A DNA stretch of 33,278 bases from Candidatus Aminicenantota bacterium (GTDB lineage Bacteria; Acidobacteriota; Aminicenantia; UBA2199): contig JAPKZK010000059.1 of assembly GCA_026393835.1 (NCBI GenBank), positions 1-33,278 of the forward strand. Reading direction: 5' to 3'. Within the stretch, counting starts at the first letter, position 1, and every line of letters begins with the position of its first letter. The notes beneath the pieces were generated by a model. That model saw only the letters and a program-made list of their open reading frames with translations, was not told the DNA's origin and ran no database searches. Below are positions 25,901 to 32,423 of the stretch, piece after piece. A program made the translations under genes and the position numbers.

Positions 25901-26017
25901 TCCGCCCAGGTCAATAAAACCGGGCCCTTTACCATTACCGTCACCAACGTCACCCACGCCACCATTCCCTACAATTCCGCGCTCAATATCAAAACGACAG
26001 ATACCAAATCCTATTGA
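22988..26017 (+). CDS. secreted M4 (thermolysin-like) metallopeptidase with PKD, GEVED and Ig tail
   Basis: 1009 residues. Signal peptide 1-25 (ending V-W-A). Propeptide with an FTP-like domain about 60-115 (Y-K-G-I-P-I-W-G). Catalytic domain about 215-505: H350-E351-V-S-H354 zinc motif, E374 in G-G-M-N-E-S-Y-S-D as third ligand, and His434 in D-V-H-Y-S-S-G-L-F-N-K as the transition-state residue, all intact. Then PKD domains at about 512-592 and 596-678 (W-N-F-G-D-G), a GEVED domain at 681-815 with an acidic calcium-like loop D-Y-N-D-D-H-D-F-D, a third PKD at 824-900, and an Ig/Big-1-like domain at 903-1009. It cleaves protein substrates outside the cell as an endopeptidase. The tail matches that of the M28 peptidase at 26210. 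A leader with its own strong promoter precedes it, and a terminator follows. Confidence 0.95.
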   Translation: MNKKFFMFTLVFVLCCFMATSVWAAKKVDLLAANSAGYIMKMNNQGDHGRSAMGSIFGLSNGEKFTLLRQATDFNSVTHARYQQTYKGIPIWGIQTVVSRDHTDEVVRINGAVVLDTPKDILNLPGTLDPQGALKRMQKQHKAKAPNSVWSFRNEETGTFIYVDQKNKANLCYVVSFFADNELGNPSRNIYFIDVKSGKVINSFDKLAFASGTGPGGNQKIGQYEYGTDYPAFGVAEAGGTCTMNFGNVNTVDLNNGSSGSTPYSYTCYRNTHLTVNGGYCPLNDGQFFGQVIYDMYQNWYGLPVLPFQLTMKLHYSTGYENAFWDGSSMTFGDGATTFYPLCCLDVSAHEVSHGFTENHSGLIYSSQSGGMNESYSDMAGEAAKYYMRGTNDFMCGYDIFKAAGQALRYLYDPPLDGISIDHISQYYEGLDVHYSSGLFNKAFYLIATSSGWTTRMAFDIFTKANTDYWVPSSTFQQGAEGAMNAAVDYGYSCQDVVNAFAQVGITLVCPGPPVANFSASLLSGGVPLTTTFTDLSQAASSWSWNFGDGQTSTLKNPSHTYTAMGTYTVTLTATNQFGSDAEVKTNYITVTTPQPPIANFIASATEVNLNNVVTFTDKTLENPTTWSWTFEGGTPATSTAQNPTVTYTTVGTYDVTLVVTNAQGSDTEAKVNYINVVEKPYCASQGTTYNQEWIAGVQVGSMNNASGMTGYTDFTNITCNLTGGTTPSVVLTPGFNGGPWTEYWAIWIDYNDDHDFDDAGEAEFSGAGTSVVSGSFTVNPGIDKVTRMRVSMKYAGAPTSCETFSYGEVEDYTANVVSGGGNLPPVANFTFTVNNLTANFTDASTDPDGTVVAWSWNFGDGGTSTLRDPVHIYAAAGTYNVTLTATDNDGATNPITKPVTVTAPTTQMYVYNIVQTITKASRKYKSTAVVTIHDTNSAAVANATVYITWSGVVTGSKTAVTNASGQVTFVSAQVNKTGPFTITVTNVTHATIPYNSALNIKTTDTKSY

Positions 26018-26060
26018 AGACAGTCCGTTATATGACGTAAATGAGTTTCTAATTTAATAA

Positions 26061-26097
26061 AGGCCCGGGATGTGAAAACCTCCCGGGCCTTTTTTTT
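26061..26097 (+). terminator. rho-independent terminator after the M4 peptidase gene
   Basis: AGGCCCGGGA (26061-26070), 10-nt loop, TCCCGGGCCT (26081-26090), then an uninterrupted T-run of 7 (26091-26097). The stem is 10 bp with no mismatch. Confidence 0.92.
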
Positions 26098-26162
26098 CAT
26101 TTCAATATTCAAAATTAAAAAAAAGGGGGGCAATGCGACAAAAAAAGATATGCTCTATTAAG

Positions 26163-26180
26163 ACCCCCGGCATGGGGGCA
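26163..26180. repeat. REP-like palindrome, inverse copy of 19874-19891
   Basis: G-A-C-C-C-C-C-G-G-C-A-T-G-G-G-G-G-C; its reverse complement differs from the element at 19874 by one base. It lies about 30 bp before the M28 peptidase start. Confidence 0.6.
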
Positions 26181-26209
26181 AAATAAATATAATATAAGGA
26201 GTGATAATA

Positions 26210-29110
26210 ATGAAAATTAAAAAAAACATGTTTTTAATCAAACTTTTGTTTTTGTTGGTAATGGTTTCACTTTTTACTTCGTACCAGGGCCTGGTCTACG
26301 GCGACAAAGCCGACCCCCGGGTCCTGGCCAGGGTAGAAGTGACCGGGATGTTAAATGACCTAAAGCTCCCGGTTTACGCGCACCTGCAAGATGCATCCGG
26401 CCAGGATTACGCCCTGGTGATTGCGCCGCAATCCCAATTAGACCAGGCCGGCGCCCCGTACCGCATCCTGGATAAAGACGCCGCCGGCGCCGATTACTTT
26501 ATCCTGTTTACACCATCTGCGTCATCCGCGGATAAACGGGGTCAAGCGTCGCCGCCGGACAACGCCCTGCTTAACGACGGGAAACACGTCGTTATACGGT
26601 CCACATTTCAACAGGTAGAGAGACTGGTGGAAGTCGGTTTCGAAGCGCAGTGGTTGGGGCATACCCCCATGGTGGTAACCCCCGCCGGGCGGGAGCCGGA
26701 AACTTCGGCGCTGGCCCTGACTTACGACGCCGTCATCGCCGGGATGCTCGACCAGGTCACCCAGACCAAGGTGCAAACCTACACCAACAACTTGAGCGGC
26801 GTCAACCCCGTCGTTATCGGCGGCAGCAGCTATACCATCGCGACCCGTTACACCAATTCGGGCACGCCGATTTCAAAGGCCACGCAGTATGTTTATGAAT
26901 TCATGCAGGGTTTGGGATTGACGGTGAGCTACCACAATTGGTCGCTTTCAGGTTATACGGGCCGGAATGTCATCGGCCAGATAACCGGCACCACCCAGCC
27001 CAATGAAATCGTATTAATCACGGCCCACCTGGATGATATGCCCTCCGGGTCCACGGCCCCAGGGGCCGACGATAACGCCAGCGGTTCCGTGGGCGTCATG
27101 CTGGGCGCCGAGTTGCTCAAACAGCAGCAATTCAAACGTACCGTGCGGTTCGTGTTTTTTACCGGCGAAGAGCAGGGGCTCCTGGGCAGCGTTGCCTACT
27201 CCGACCTGGTTTACGGCAATGGCGATAATATCGTCGCCGTATACAATATGGATATGATCAGTTATGACGCCATCGGGCTGCCGTATTTGCGGCTGCATAC
27301 CCGCACCACCAGCAACCCCGGGTACCCCGGCGACCTGGCCATCGCCAATACCTTTGTCGATGTGGTGAATACGTACGGTTTGAGCAGCGGCCTTTCCCCC
27401 ATTATTACCGCGGACGGTGAATCCCGGAGCGATCATAATTCCTTCTGGAGCAACGGTTATTCGGCCATCCTGGGTATCGAAGACCACATCGATGATATGA
27501 CCCCCTACTACCACCTGACCTCGGACACTGTTTCAACCCTCAATTGGATCTATTATACCAATTATGCAAAGGCCTCTATCGGGATGGCCTCGCACCTGGC
27601 CCTTCGAGATGACGGCACTATAATCGCCAATTTCAGCGGCTCTCCCACAATCGGCGCCGTGCCCTTGACCGTCAATTTCACGGATTTATCCATAGGCGCG
27701 ACGTCGTGGTCATGGAATTTTGGGGACAGCGGGACTTCGACGCTGAAAAATCCTTCCCATACCTATACTTCCACCGGGCTATACACCGTAACATTGACCG
27801 CCAGCAACGCATCCGGGTCCGATGTCATGACCAAAACGGATTATATAACCGTTACACCGCCTGCGGCCCCGGTTGCCGCCTTTACCGCCAGCGCTACCAA
27901 TATCACCGTCGGCAACAGCGTCACCTTCACGGATCAATCCACCAACAATCCCACATCCTGGTCCTGGACTTTCGAAGGCGGTACACCGGCCACCAGTACG
28001 GCCCAGAATCCGACAATTACCTATAATACCCCCGGTACCTTTGACGTGACCTTAATCGCCTCCAATGCCCAGGGCAATGATACCGAGGCCAAAGTGGATT
28101 ATATCACTGTGTCCGAAGTACCCTACTGCGCGTCCCAGGGAAGTAATTACAGCATGGAATGGATCGCCAGGGTCCAGGTGGGTACGTTGGATAACTCCTC
28201 CGGCGCCGCGGGTTACACCGATTTCACAAATATTACCTGCAATTTAACCGGCGGTACGTCGGCGAACGTTACCCTGACCCCGGGTTTTTCAAGTTCCACT
28301 TATTCCGAATACTGGAAAATCTGGATCGACTACAATGGGGACCATGATTTCCTGGATACAGGCGAAGAAGAGTTCAGCGGAACCGGGACTTCGGCCGTTA
28401 CCGGCAGTTTCACCGTGAATCCCGGCATCGATATCTTAACGCGGATGAGAGTTTCCATGAAATACGCGGCAATTCCCACCTCATGTGAAACGTTTTCCTA
28501 TGGCGAAGTGGAAGATTATACCGCCAATGTCGTCAGCGGCGGCGCCAATCTCCCGCCCACGGCCAACTTTACTTTCACCACCAATGGTTTGACCGCCACT
28601 TTTACCGATGCCAGCACCGATTCCGACGGCACGGTTGTGGCCTGGTCATGGAATTTCGGCGACGGCGGCACGTCCACCTTGCGGGACCCCGTCCACACCT
28701 ATGCGGCGGCCGGGACCTACAATGTCACCCTGACCGCCACCGATGACGACGGCGCCGCGAACCCGGTCGCCAAACCCGTCACGGTAACAGCCCCCACTAC
28801 ACAGATGTATGTTTACAACATCGTCCAGACCATCACGAAGGCATCCAGGAAATATAAATCCACCGCCGTGGTCACCATCCGGGATACCAACAACGCCGCG
28901 GTTGCCAATGCCACCGTATACATTACCTGGAGCGGCGTCGTGACAGGCAATAAAACAGGCGTTACCGCAGCCAATGGAAACGTGACCTTTGTATCCGCAC
29001 AGGTTAGTCAAACCGGGCCCTTTACCATTACCGTCACCAACGTCACCCACGCCACCATTCCCTACAATCCCGCGCTCAATATCAAAACTTCAGATACCAA
29101 ATCCTATTGA
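26210..29110 (+). CDS. secreted M28 zinc aminopeptidase-type peptidase with PKD, GEVED and Ig tail
   Basis: I chose ATG 26210 over the GTG at 26201 because AAGGAG (26196-26201) is 8 nt from it. 966 residues. Signal peptide about 1-32. The M28 catalytic domain lies at about 190-465 with all metal-binding and catalytic residues: H273-x-D275 (A-H-L-D-D), D287 in G-A-D-D-N-A-S-G, the pair E320-E321 in T-G-E-E-Q-G, D348 in N-M-D-M, and H435 in Y-Y-H-L-T-S-D. It removes N-terminal residues from peptides outside the cell. The tail repeats the order PKD, PKD, GEVED, PKD, Ig of the M4 enzyme; 28797-28880 is almost base-for-base the same as 25703-25786. The M4 gene ends at a terminator, so this one must have its own promoter, which I could not place. 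Confidence 0.94.
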   Translation: MKIKKNMFLIKLLFLLVMVSLFTSYQGLVYGDKADPRVLARVEVTGMLNDLKLPVYAHLQDASGQDYALVIAPQSQLDQAGAPYRILDKDAAGADYFILFTPSASSADKRGQASPPDNALLNDGKHVVIRSTFQQVERLVEVGFEAQWLGHTPMVVTPAGREPETSALALTYDAVIAGMLDQVTQTKVQTYTNNLSGVNPVVIGGSSYTIATRYTNSGTPISKATQYVYEFMQGLGLTVSYHNWSLSGYTGRNVIGQITGTTQPNEIVLITAHLDDMPSGSTAPGADDNASGSVGVMLGAELLKQQQFKRTVRFVFFTGEEQGLLGSVAYSDLVYGNGDNIVAVYNMDMISYDAIGLPYLRLHTRTTSNPGYPGDLAIANTFVDVVNTYGLSSGLSPIITADGESRSDHNSFWSNGYSAILGIEDHIDDMTPYYHLTSDTVSTLNWIYYTNYAKASIGMASHLALRDDGTIIANFSGSPTIGAVPLTVNFTDLSIGATSWSWNFGDSGTSTLKNPSHTYTSTGLYTVTLTASNASGSDVMTKTDYITVTPPAAPVAAFTASATNITVGNSVTFTDQSTNNPTSWSWTFEGGTPATSTAQNPTITYNTPGTFDVTLIASNAQGNDTEAKVDYITVSEVPYCASQGSNYSMEWIARVQVGTLDNSSGAAGYTDFTNITCNLTGGTSANVTLTPGFSSSTYSEYWKIWIDYNGDHDFLDTGEEEFSGTGTSAVTGSFTVNPGIDILTRMRVSMKYAAIPTSCETFSYGEVEDYTANVVSGGANLPPTANFTFTTNGLTATFTDASTDSDGTVVAWSWNFGDGGTSTLRDPVHTYAAAGTYNVTLTATDDDGAANPVAKPVTVTAPTTQMYVYNIVQTITKASRKYKSTAVVTIRDTNNAAVANATVYITWSGVVTGNKTGVTAANGNVTFVSAQVSQTGPFTITVTNVTHATIPYNPALNIKTSDTKSY

Positions 29111-29145
29111 AAACCGTCAATCATATAAGATTATTGAATTAAAAC

Positions 29146-29173
29146 GTAGGGGTTTGATTAATCAAACCCCTAC
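29146..29173. terminator. 28-bp perfect palindrome, terminator-like
   Basis: Arms GTAGGGGTTTGATT (29146-29159) and AATCAAACCCCTAC (29160-29173) are perfectly complementary with no loop, 36 bp after the M28 stop. No clear T-run follows, so it may be a repeat element that also ends transcription. Confidence 0.55.
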
Positions 29174-29224
29174 ACTGGCATTGCCTGTTCCCAAATTGGC
29201 ATTGAAGGAACAGGCGATGCCAGT
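29174..29224. repeat. inverted repeat with GGAACAGGC arms
   Basis: ACTGGCATTGCCTGTTCC (29174-29191) pairs with 29207-29224 except for one G-T position, around a 15-nt loop. The core GGAACAGGC arm matches the palindrome at 22603-22623. The rest of 29111-29350 shows no gene; it has a CGCGCCGCGTGG stretch at 29339-29350 but nothing I can name. Confidence 0.65.
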
Positions 29225-29350
29225 TCCCTACCAAATTGCGCCCTGTCCCGATTTTTCCTCCAAAAACCATCTCCTTATTGAGAGTTGAGATGATTTGTAT
29301 AACGTAGGAAATCCCCAGGGCCGTGCAAAGCGGGTCCACGCGCCGCGTGG

Positions 29351-30079
29351 TTAGTGGGCGACGATGCCTAGTTTTTCTCTCATTTGCGGGTCGTCTACCA
29401 GGGCGGCGGCCAACACATTGATATACCGGCTCATCCATTTCGAATAAACCGAGTAGGCTTCATTTTTCGCCGCCGTGGCCCGTTGGGCTTCGGCCCTGGC
29501 GTTTTTGTGGGCCGTTTCCGCGGTTTGGGTGTTATTAAATGCCAGCTTTGCCTCATCTATCATAGCCTGGGGCACGCCTACTCCCGCCAACAGCCCGGTT
29601 ACCGCCGGAAGATTCCCTAATATGTTGAAAAAGTACCGGTTGGCTTCGGACCAGGGTCCGTAGGCAATTTTCGTCAAATCCGCCGGTTTCAGATTGGCCA
29701 GGGTTTTGGGGTCGTCTCTTAAGACCAGGCGGAGCGCCTGCACGATACGCGAGTTTTTTTGCCTGGACACTTTCATTAAGTCCAGAAATATCGTATGGGC
29801 ATTCAACTGCGCGATAAACGCCGTTTTCTGCGCCTCGTAGGCTTCGTTAAGCGTATCGAAATAGGCCTGGCCCTGGGCGATGGCCGCGGCGTCGTAGCCC
29901 ACGCTTGCCGCATCGGCTTTGAGCCCGGGGTCGTCGGCCGAAAGTTTGAGGGTGTTTCTACCCACGGCCAGTGCTGTTTCAAAGGCTTCGCCGGGGTTTC
30001 GTTTTTTCTTAGATGTTTTTGTTTCGTCCGGGGTGGTTTCGTCCGGGGGGTTTTGTTCGGTATTGTTTTCTTCAGTCAT
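29351..30079 (-). CDS. hypothetical alpha-helical protein
   Basis: 242 residues, AAGGAG about 8 nt before the ATG, so very likely a real gene. Residues 1-30 are acidic and proline-rich (P-P-D-E-T-T-P-D-E-T), followed by K-K-K-R; the rest is Ala/Asn-rich helix with conserved-looking aromatic turns (W-S-E-A-N-R-Y-F-F-N-I-L-G-N-L). Two long helices at about 60-125 and 175-235 could form a coiled bundle. No signal peptide or membrane segment. Not recognised. It faces away from its neighbours with repeats on both sides. Confidence 0.75.
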   Translation of the reverse strand: MTEENNTEQNPPDETTPDETKTSKKKRNPGEAFETALAVGRNTLKLSADDPGLKADAASVGYDAAAIAQGQAYFDTLNEAYEAQKTAFIAQLNAHTIFLDLMKVSRQKNSRIVQALRLVLRDDPKTLANLKPADLTKIAYGPWSEANRYFFNILGNLPAVTGLLAGVGVPQAMIDEAKLAFNNTQTAETAHKNARAEAQRATAAKNEAYSVYSKWMSRYINVLAAALVDDPQMREKLGIVAH

Positions 30080-30191
30080 GTTTTATATCTCCTTTTATTT
30101 ATATTCCGGGAACAGGGTCCGGTAGTATTCGCGTATATAGGATGGTGGAATACAGGGGAAGGCTGCGCCCGGTAGTTTTGCTGCTTCCGCG

Positions 30192-30401
30192 GGTCGAGTT
30201 GCCATATAAAGGACCCATTATGTGGCAACTTGGGGTCGAGTTGCCATATAAAGCACCCATTATGTGGCAACTTGGGGTCGAGTTGCGACATAAAGGACCC
30301 ATTATGTGGCAACTTAGGGTCGAGTTGCGACATAAAGGACCCATTATGTGGCAACTTAGGGTCGAGTTGCCATATAAAGCACCCATTATATGGCATCCGG
30401 A
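30192..30401. repeat. five tandem 42-bp units, each an internal hairpin
   Basis: Units start at 30192, 30234, 30276, 30318 and 30360. Each has a stem GTTGCCATATAA / TTATGTGGCAAC around an 8-base loop (AGGACCCA or AGCACCCA) and a 10-base spacer like TTGGGGTCGA. Stem positions vary together: units 1 and 2 have T-G, units 3 and 4 C-G, and unit 5 T-A at the same pair. All frames stay open because 42 is a multiple of three, so the long ORFs across it are by-products. It starts about 113 bp upstream of the helical protein on the other strand. Nothing else is seen from 30402 to 30700. Confidence 0.85.
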
Positions 30402-30704
30402 GGTCGGGGTATGGCGGGAGAAGGGAAAGGTGTCGCTTCCCCGCGGCGGTAGAACTTCGGATGTCACGTTTCTTGCTGTCCATTTTCCAATTATAACTGC
30501 ATTTTATTAGTTTTTCAAGTATTTTCTTTCATTATATAAAATTTTTTTCCCATATTATTCCGATACCAGGAATTTTACAGATTGTTTTTCTGTTTTAGCA
30601 ATTCAGATTTTAAAAATGGTTTGGGGGAACACATAGGTTCGCCGCGACATTTCTACATAAATCAATCGAATTGCCTGGATGGTCGGATTTTTTCGGTTTT
30701 GTAG

Positions 30705-30733
30705 GGGCAGACCTGCGTGTCTGCCCTTTTTTT
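30705..30733 (+). terminator. terminator-like hairpin with T-run
   Basis: GGGCAGAC (30705-30712), 6-base loop, GTCTGCCC (30719-30726), T x7. It lies just before the truncated TIR gene. GTAGGGGCAGAC-type elements are common dispersed repeats, so it may be repeat DNA more than a gene end. Confidence 0.6.
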
Positions 30734-30738
30734 AAGGA

Positions 30739-30764
30739 GGGATTAGGGGACAGCCCAATTTTTC
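30739..30764 (+). repeat. REP-like element, copy 1
   Basis: Carries GATTAGGGGACAGCCCAATT. A second copy in the same direction lies at 32089-32114 and an inverted copy at 32013-32037. Its end abuts the first recognisable codon of the TIR fragment. Confidence 0.75.
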
Positions 30765-30775
30765 ACCTACCTCTC

Positions 30776-31102
30776 TGTAAAAAGCTAAAAGAGGAAGGAG
30801 TTGAAATCTGGTTGGATCAATGGGATATCGCCCCGGGAGATAATTGGGATAAAGCTATCAATGACGCAATCTATAAGTGTACTAAAATGTTGATGATTCT
30901 TTCGCCCGACGCAGTCGATTCGAATCAAATACAAGGTGAATTATACACTTTTTGTGAAGAGAAAAAACCCGTCATTCCTATCGTTTATCGGGATTGCAGA
31001 ATCCCTAGAATATTAAAAGCAATCCAATATATGAATTTCACTTCAAGCGACCTTGAGAATAAAACTAAGATTGCAGAATTAGTGAAGATAATAACAAAAT
31101 GA
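30776..31102 (+). pseudogene. 5'-truncated TIR-domain protein
   Basis: The frame reads C-K-K-L-K-E-E-G-V-E-I-W-L-D-Q-W-D-I-A-P-G-D-N-W, then L-M-I-L-S-P-D-A-V-D-S, an E in Q-G-E-L at the position of the TIR catalytic glutamate, I-P-I-V-Y-R-D-C and I-Q-Y-M-N-F. This matches the middle and end of bacterial TIR domains (NADase or signalling). The first beta-strand and box 1 (F-I-S-Y-S-x-x-D) are absent; where they should be lies a REP-like repeat and a hairpin. The open frame upstream to 30671 is repeat DNA, not TIR. Most likely a disabled gene. Confidence 0.78.
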
Positions 31103-31130
31103 GATGGAAACCCGTCCTGCTCCCTAAACG

Positions 31131-31278
31131 GTCTTCAATTTCCTTCCCCCGTCGGTGATGCCGCGTTTAATCGTCCGGCTTCACCGGGACATCAAAGACC
31201 AATTGCGCTGGCGCAACGGGGTGGTGCTGGAGAACCGGGGATTCGACGCCCTGGCCGTAGTCAAGAGTGACGACCTCG
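31131..31278 (+). pseudogene. COR-domain fragment of a Roc-COR protein
   Basis: Frame reading V-F-N-F-L-P-P-S-V-M-P-R-L-I-V-R-L-H-R-D, then L-R-W-R-N-G-V-V-L-E and A-V-V-K-S-D-D. F-L-P-x-x-x-x-P-R-x-I-V-R-x-H followed by W-R-x-G-V-V-L-E is the hallmark of the COR domain in bacterial Roco GTPases. No start codon context and it ends in T-rich DNA, so it is a leftover of a Roc-COR gene. The complete N-terminal half of such a gene is at 32424. Confidence 0.78.
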
Positions 31279-31317
31279 GAAATTTTTTTTCCATGTCCTG
31301 TTTTTTTCTTTGAAAAA

Positions 31318-31677
31318 CTAGAGGCTTACCTCTCGTTGGGAAAGAAGATGGATAGCATATTGATTCAAACTTACATTTTCTTTTTTGGCATGCTGTGCTA
31401 ATTTTTTATGAAGCGTCCTGGGCATACGCAAAGTGAAGCTTCCGCTGTATTGGGATTCTGACGCAGGTTCTGGTATTGCAATACCTCTTTCCAGAGCAAC
31501 TTCCAGCCATCCCTCCATTGCATCAAGAATATTATTATATGCTTCTTCGTAAGTTTCTCCCTGGGTCATACAACCTTGTAATTCTTCTACTTCCGCAAAA
31601 AAGCCACCATATGGATCTTTTTGGATTACGATTCTATACGGAAGGTTCATATAATATTTTACGTCCTTCGTTCTCAT
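31318..31677 (-). CDS. hicB: HicB-family antitoxin
   Basis: 119 residues, GGAGGG site before the ATG. Residues 12-65 form the HicB fold: Y-R-I-V-I-Q-K-D-P-Y-G-G-F-F-A-E-V-E-E-L-Q-G-C, then G-E-T-Y-E-E-A-Y-N-N-I. Residues 78-116 are a ribbon-helix-helix DNA-binding tail (G-S-F-T-L-R-M-P-R-T-L-H-K-K-L). The family neutralises the HicA mRNA interferase and represses its own operon. It follows a hicA remnant by 46 nt in the same direction, the normal order. Confidence 0.93.
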   Translation of the reverse strand: MRTKDVKYYMNLPYRIVIQKDPYGGFFAEVEELQGCMTQGETYEEAYNNILDAMEGWLEVALERGIAIPEPASESQYSGSFTLRMPRTLHKKLAQHAKKENVSLNQYAIHLLSQREVSL

Positions 31678-31722
31678 TTAACCCTCCAATTTCAAGATTT
31701 CTATAATTCTCTCAAGGTAGAT

Positions 31723-31907
31723 TTACTTTACCGTATTACCGTGAACGGGGATTGAGATCACATTTTTATTGTTTGTAAAGAGAAAGTGGCTTCCCTGGTT
31801 CTGACATTTTCAAAGCCATGACTTTTCAATATTGCTCTTATCTCATCAAATTTCATATCTACAGGTTTTCTCAGCAATTTGTCTTGTAATTTATCTATCT
31901 TCGTCAT
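31723..31907 (-). pseudogene. hicA: hicA toxin, frameshifted
   Basis: From ATG 31907 (minus) the frame reads M-T-K-I-D-K-L-Q-D-K-L-L-R-K-P, then F-D-E-I-R-A-I-L-K-S-H-G-F-E-N-V-R, and stops at 31758 after losing similarity. In the next frame it continues G-S-H-F-L-F-T-N-N-K-N-V-I-S-I-P-V-H-G-N-T-V-K and stops at 31723, which is the HicA end including the conserved G-S-H catalytic histidine. One missing base at about 31795 explains it. HicA is an RNA-cleaving dsRBD-like toxin. As read, the toxin is disabled while hicB is intact. Confidence 0.85.
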
Positions 31908-32012
31908 GCTTTCACCAAATACGGTATCACTGCCAATACTCTACTATAATACAAAAAGGTCCTTTTGTCAATTTTGGTTTTTTGCCTCAATCCACGCCGC
32001 CCCAATAAGGGG

Positions 32013-32037
32013 GAAAAATTGGTCTGTCTCCTAATCC
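32013..32037 (-). repeat. REP-like element, inverted copy
   Basis: Reverse complement reads GGATTAGGAGACAGACCAAT and so on, two differences from the copy at 30739. With 32089-32114 it forms an inverted pair about 50 bp apart. Confidence 0.75.
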
Positions 32038-32088
32038 TAATTTTCTAATTCTTGACTGTCCCGAATGTCATTGGGGTCATTGGGGGGG

Positions 32089-32114
32089 GGGATTAGAGGA
32101 CAGCCCAATTTTTC
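32089..32114 (+). repeat. REP-like element, copy 2
   Basis: GATTAGAGGACAGCCCAATT with one difference from the copy at 30739, preceded by a G-run of 10 (32082-32091). Similar GGGGACAG elements accompany REP-associated transposases in other genomes; no transposase is present here. Confidence 0.7.
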
Positions 32115-32163
32115 GCCCATTAATTCTGCAACCGGGCCGGGCCGGGATAAGAAAAGATTAATT

Positions 32164-32347
32164 GTCAATGGTCATTGGTCATTGGAAGTTGTGCCCTTCG
32201 GGCATTTCTCTCCGCCTTTGGCGAAAGAATTTAAGACGCCTTCGGCGAAAAAATTGACGGACGGGATTTTATTTCATTTTCTTTTCGCCGAAGGCGTATC
32301 GGATTGCCCGAAGGGCTCCACATCCATTGACCATTGACCATTGACCA
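32164..32347. repeat. nested inverted repeat, three pairs of arms
   Basis: Outer arms are TCAATGGTCATTGGTCATTGG (32164) written as 7-bp units and the inverse CCATTGACC units at 32323-32347. Middle arms are GCCCTTCGGGCA (32193-32204) and TGCCCGAAGGGC (32305-32316). Inner arms are ACGCCTTCGGCGAAAA (32236-32251) and TTTTCGCCGAAGGCGT (32282-32297). The middle and inner arms are each also small hairpins. The 31908-32423 gap holds only these repeats and a TATAAT at 32371-32376. Confidence 0.8.
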
Positions 32348-32423
32348 TTCTTTTTCCCCTTCTTTTCTGTTATAATTGGAAGCTGTGATGGTGTAACGGT
32401 ATCACGGTGTAACGGAGGCGATT

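Noticed and set aside
26201..26209. GTG at 26201 as start of the M28 peptidase gene
   Set aside because: It overlaps the AAGGAG ribosome site; the ATG at 26210 has the correct 8-nt spacing.
22988..29110. Type IX secretion C-terminal signal on the two peptidases
   Set aside because: The shared C-terminal Ig domain lacks the usual T9SS motif pattern and no Por gene is present; it may still be a sorting module of another kind.
30192..30401. CRISPR array
   Set aside because: The would-be spacers are about 10 bp and the same in each unit, and no cas genes are near.
30013..30510. Long ORFs on both strands across the 42-bp repeats
   Set aside because: The period is a multiple of three, so several frames stay open automatically; no ribosome site and the peptide is just the repeat translated.
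32334..32376. TTGACC plus TATAAT as a promoter for the Roco gene
   Set aside because: The spacing from 32341 is 24 nt, too long, and TTGACC belongs to the repeat arms; only the TATAAT box is plausible.
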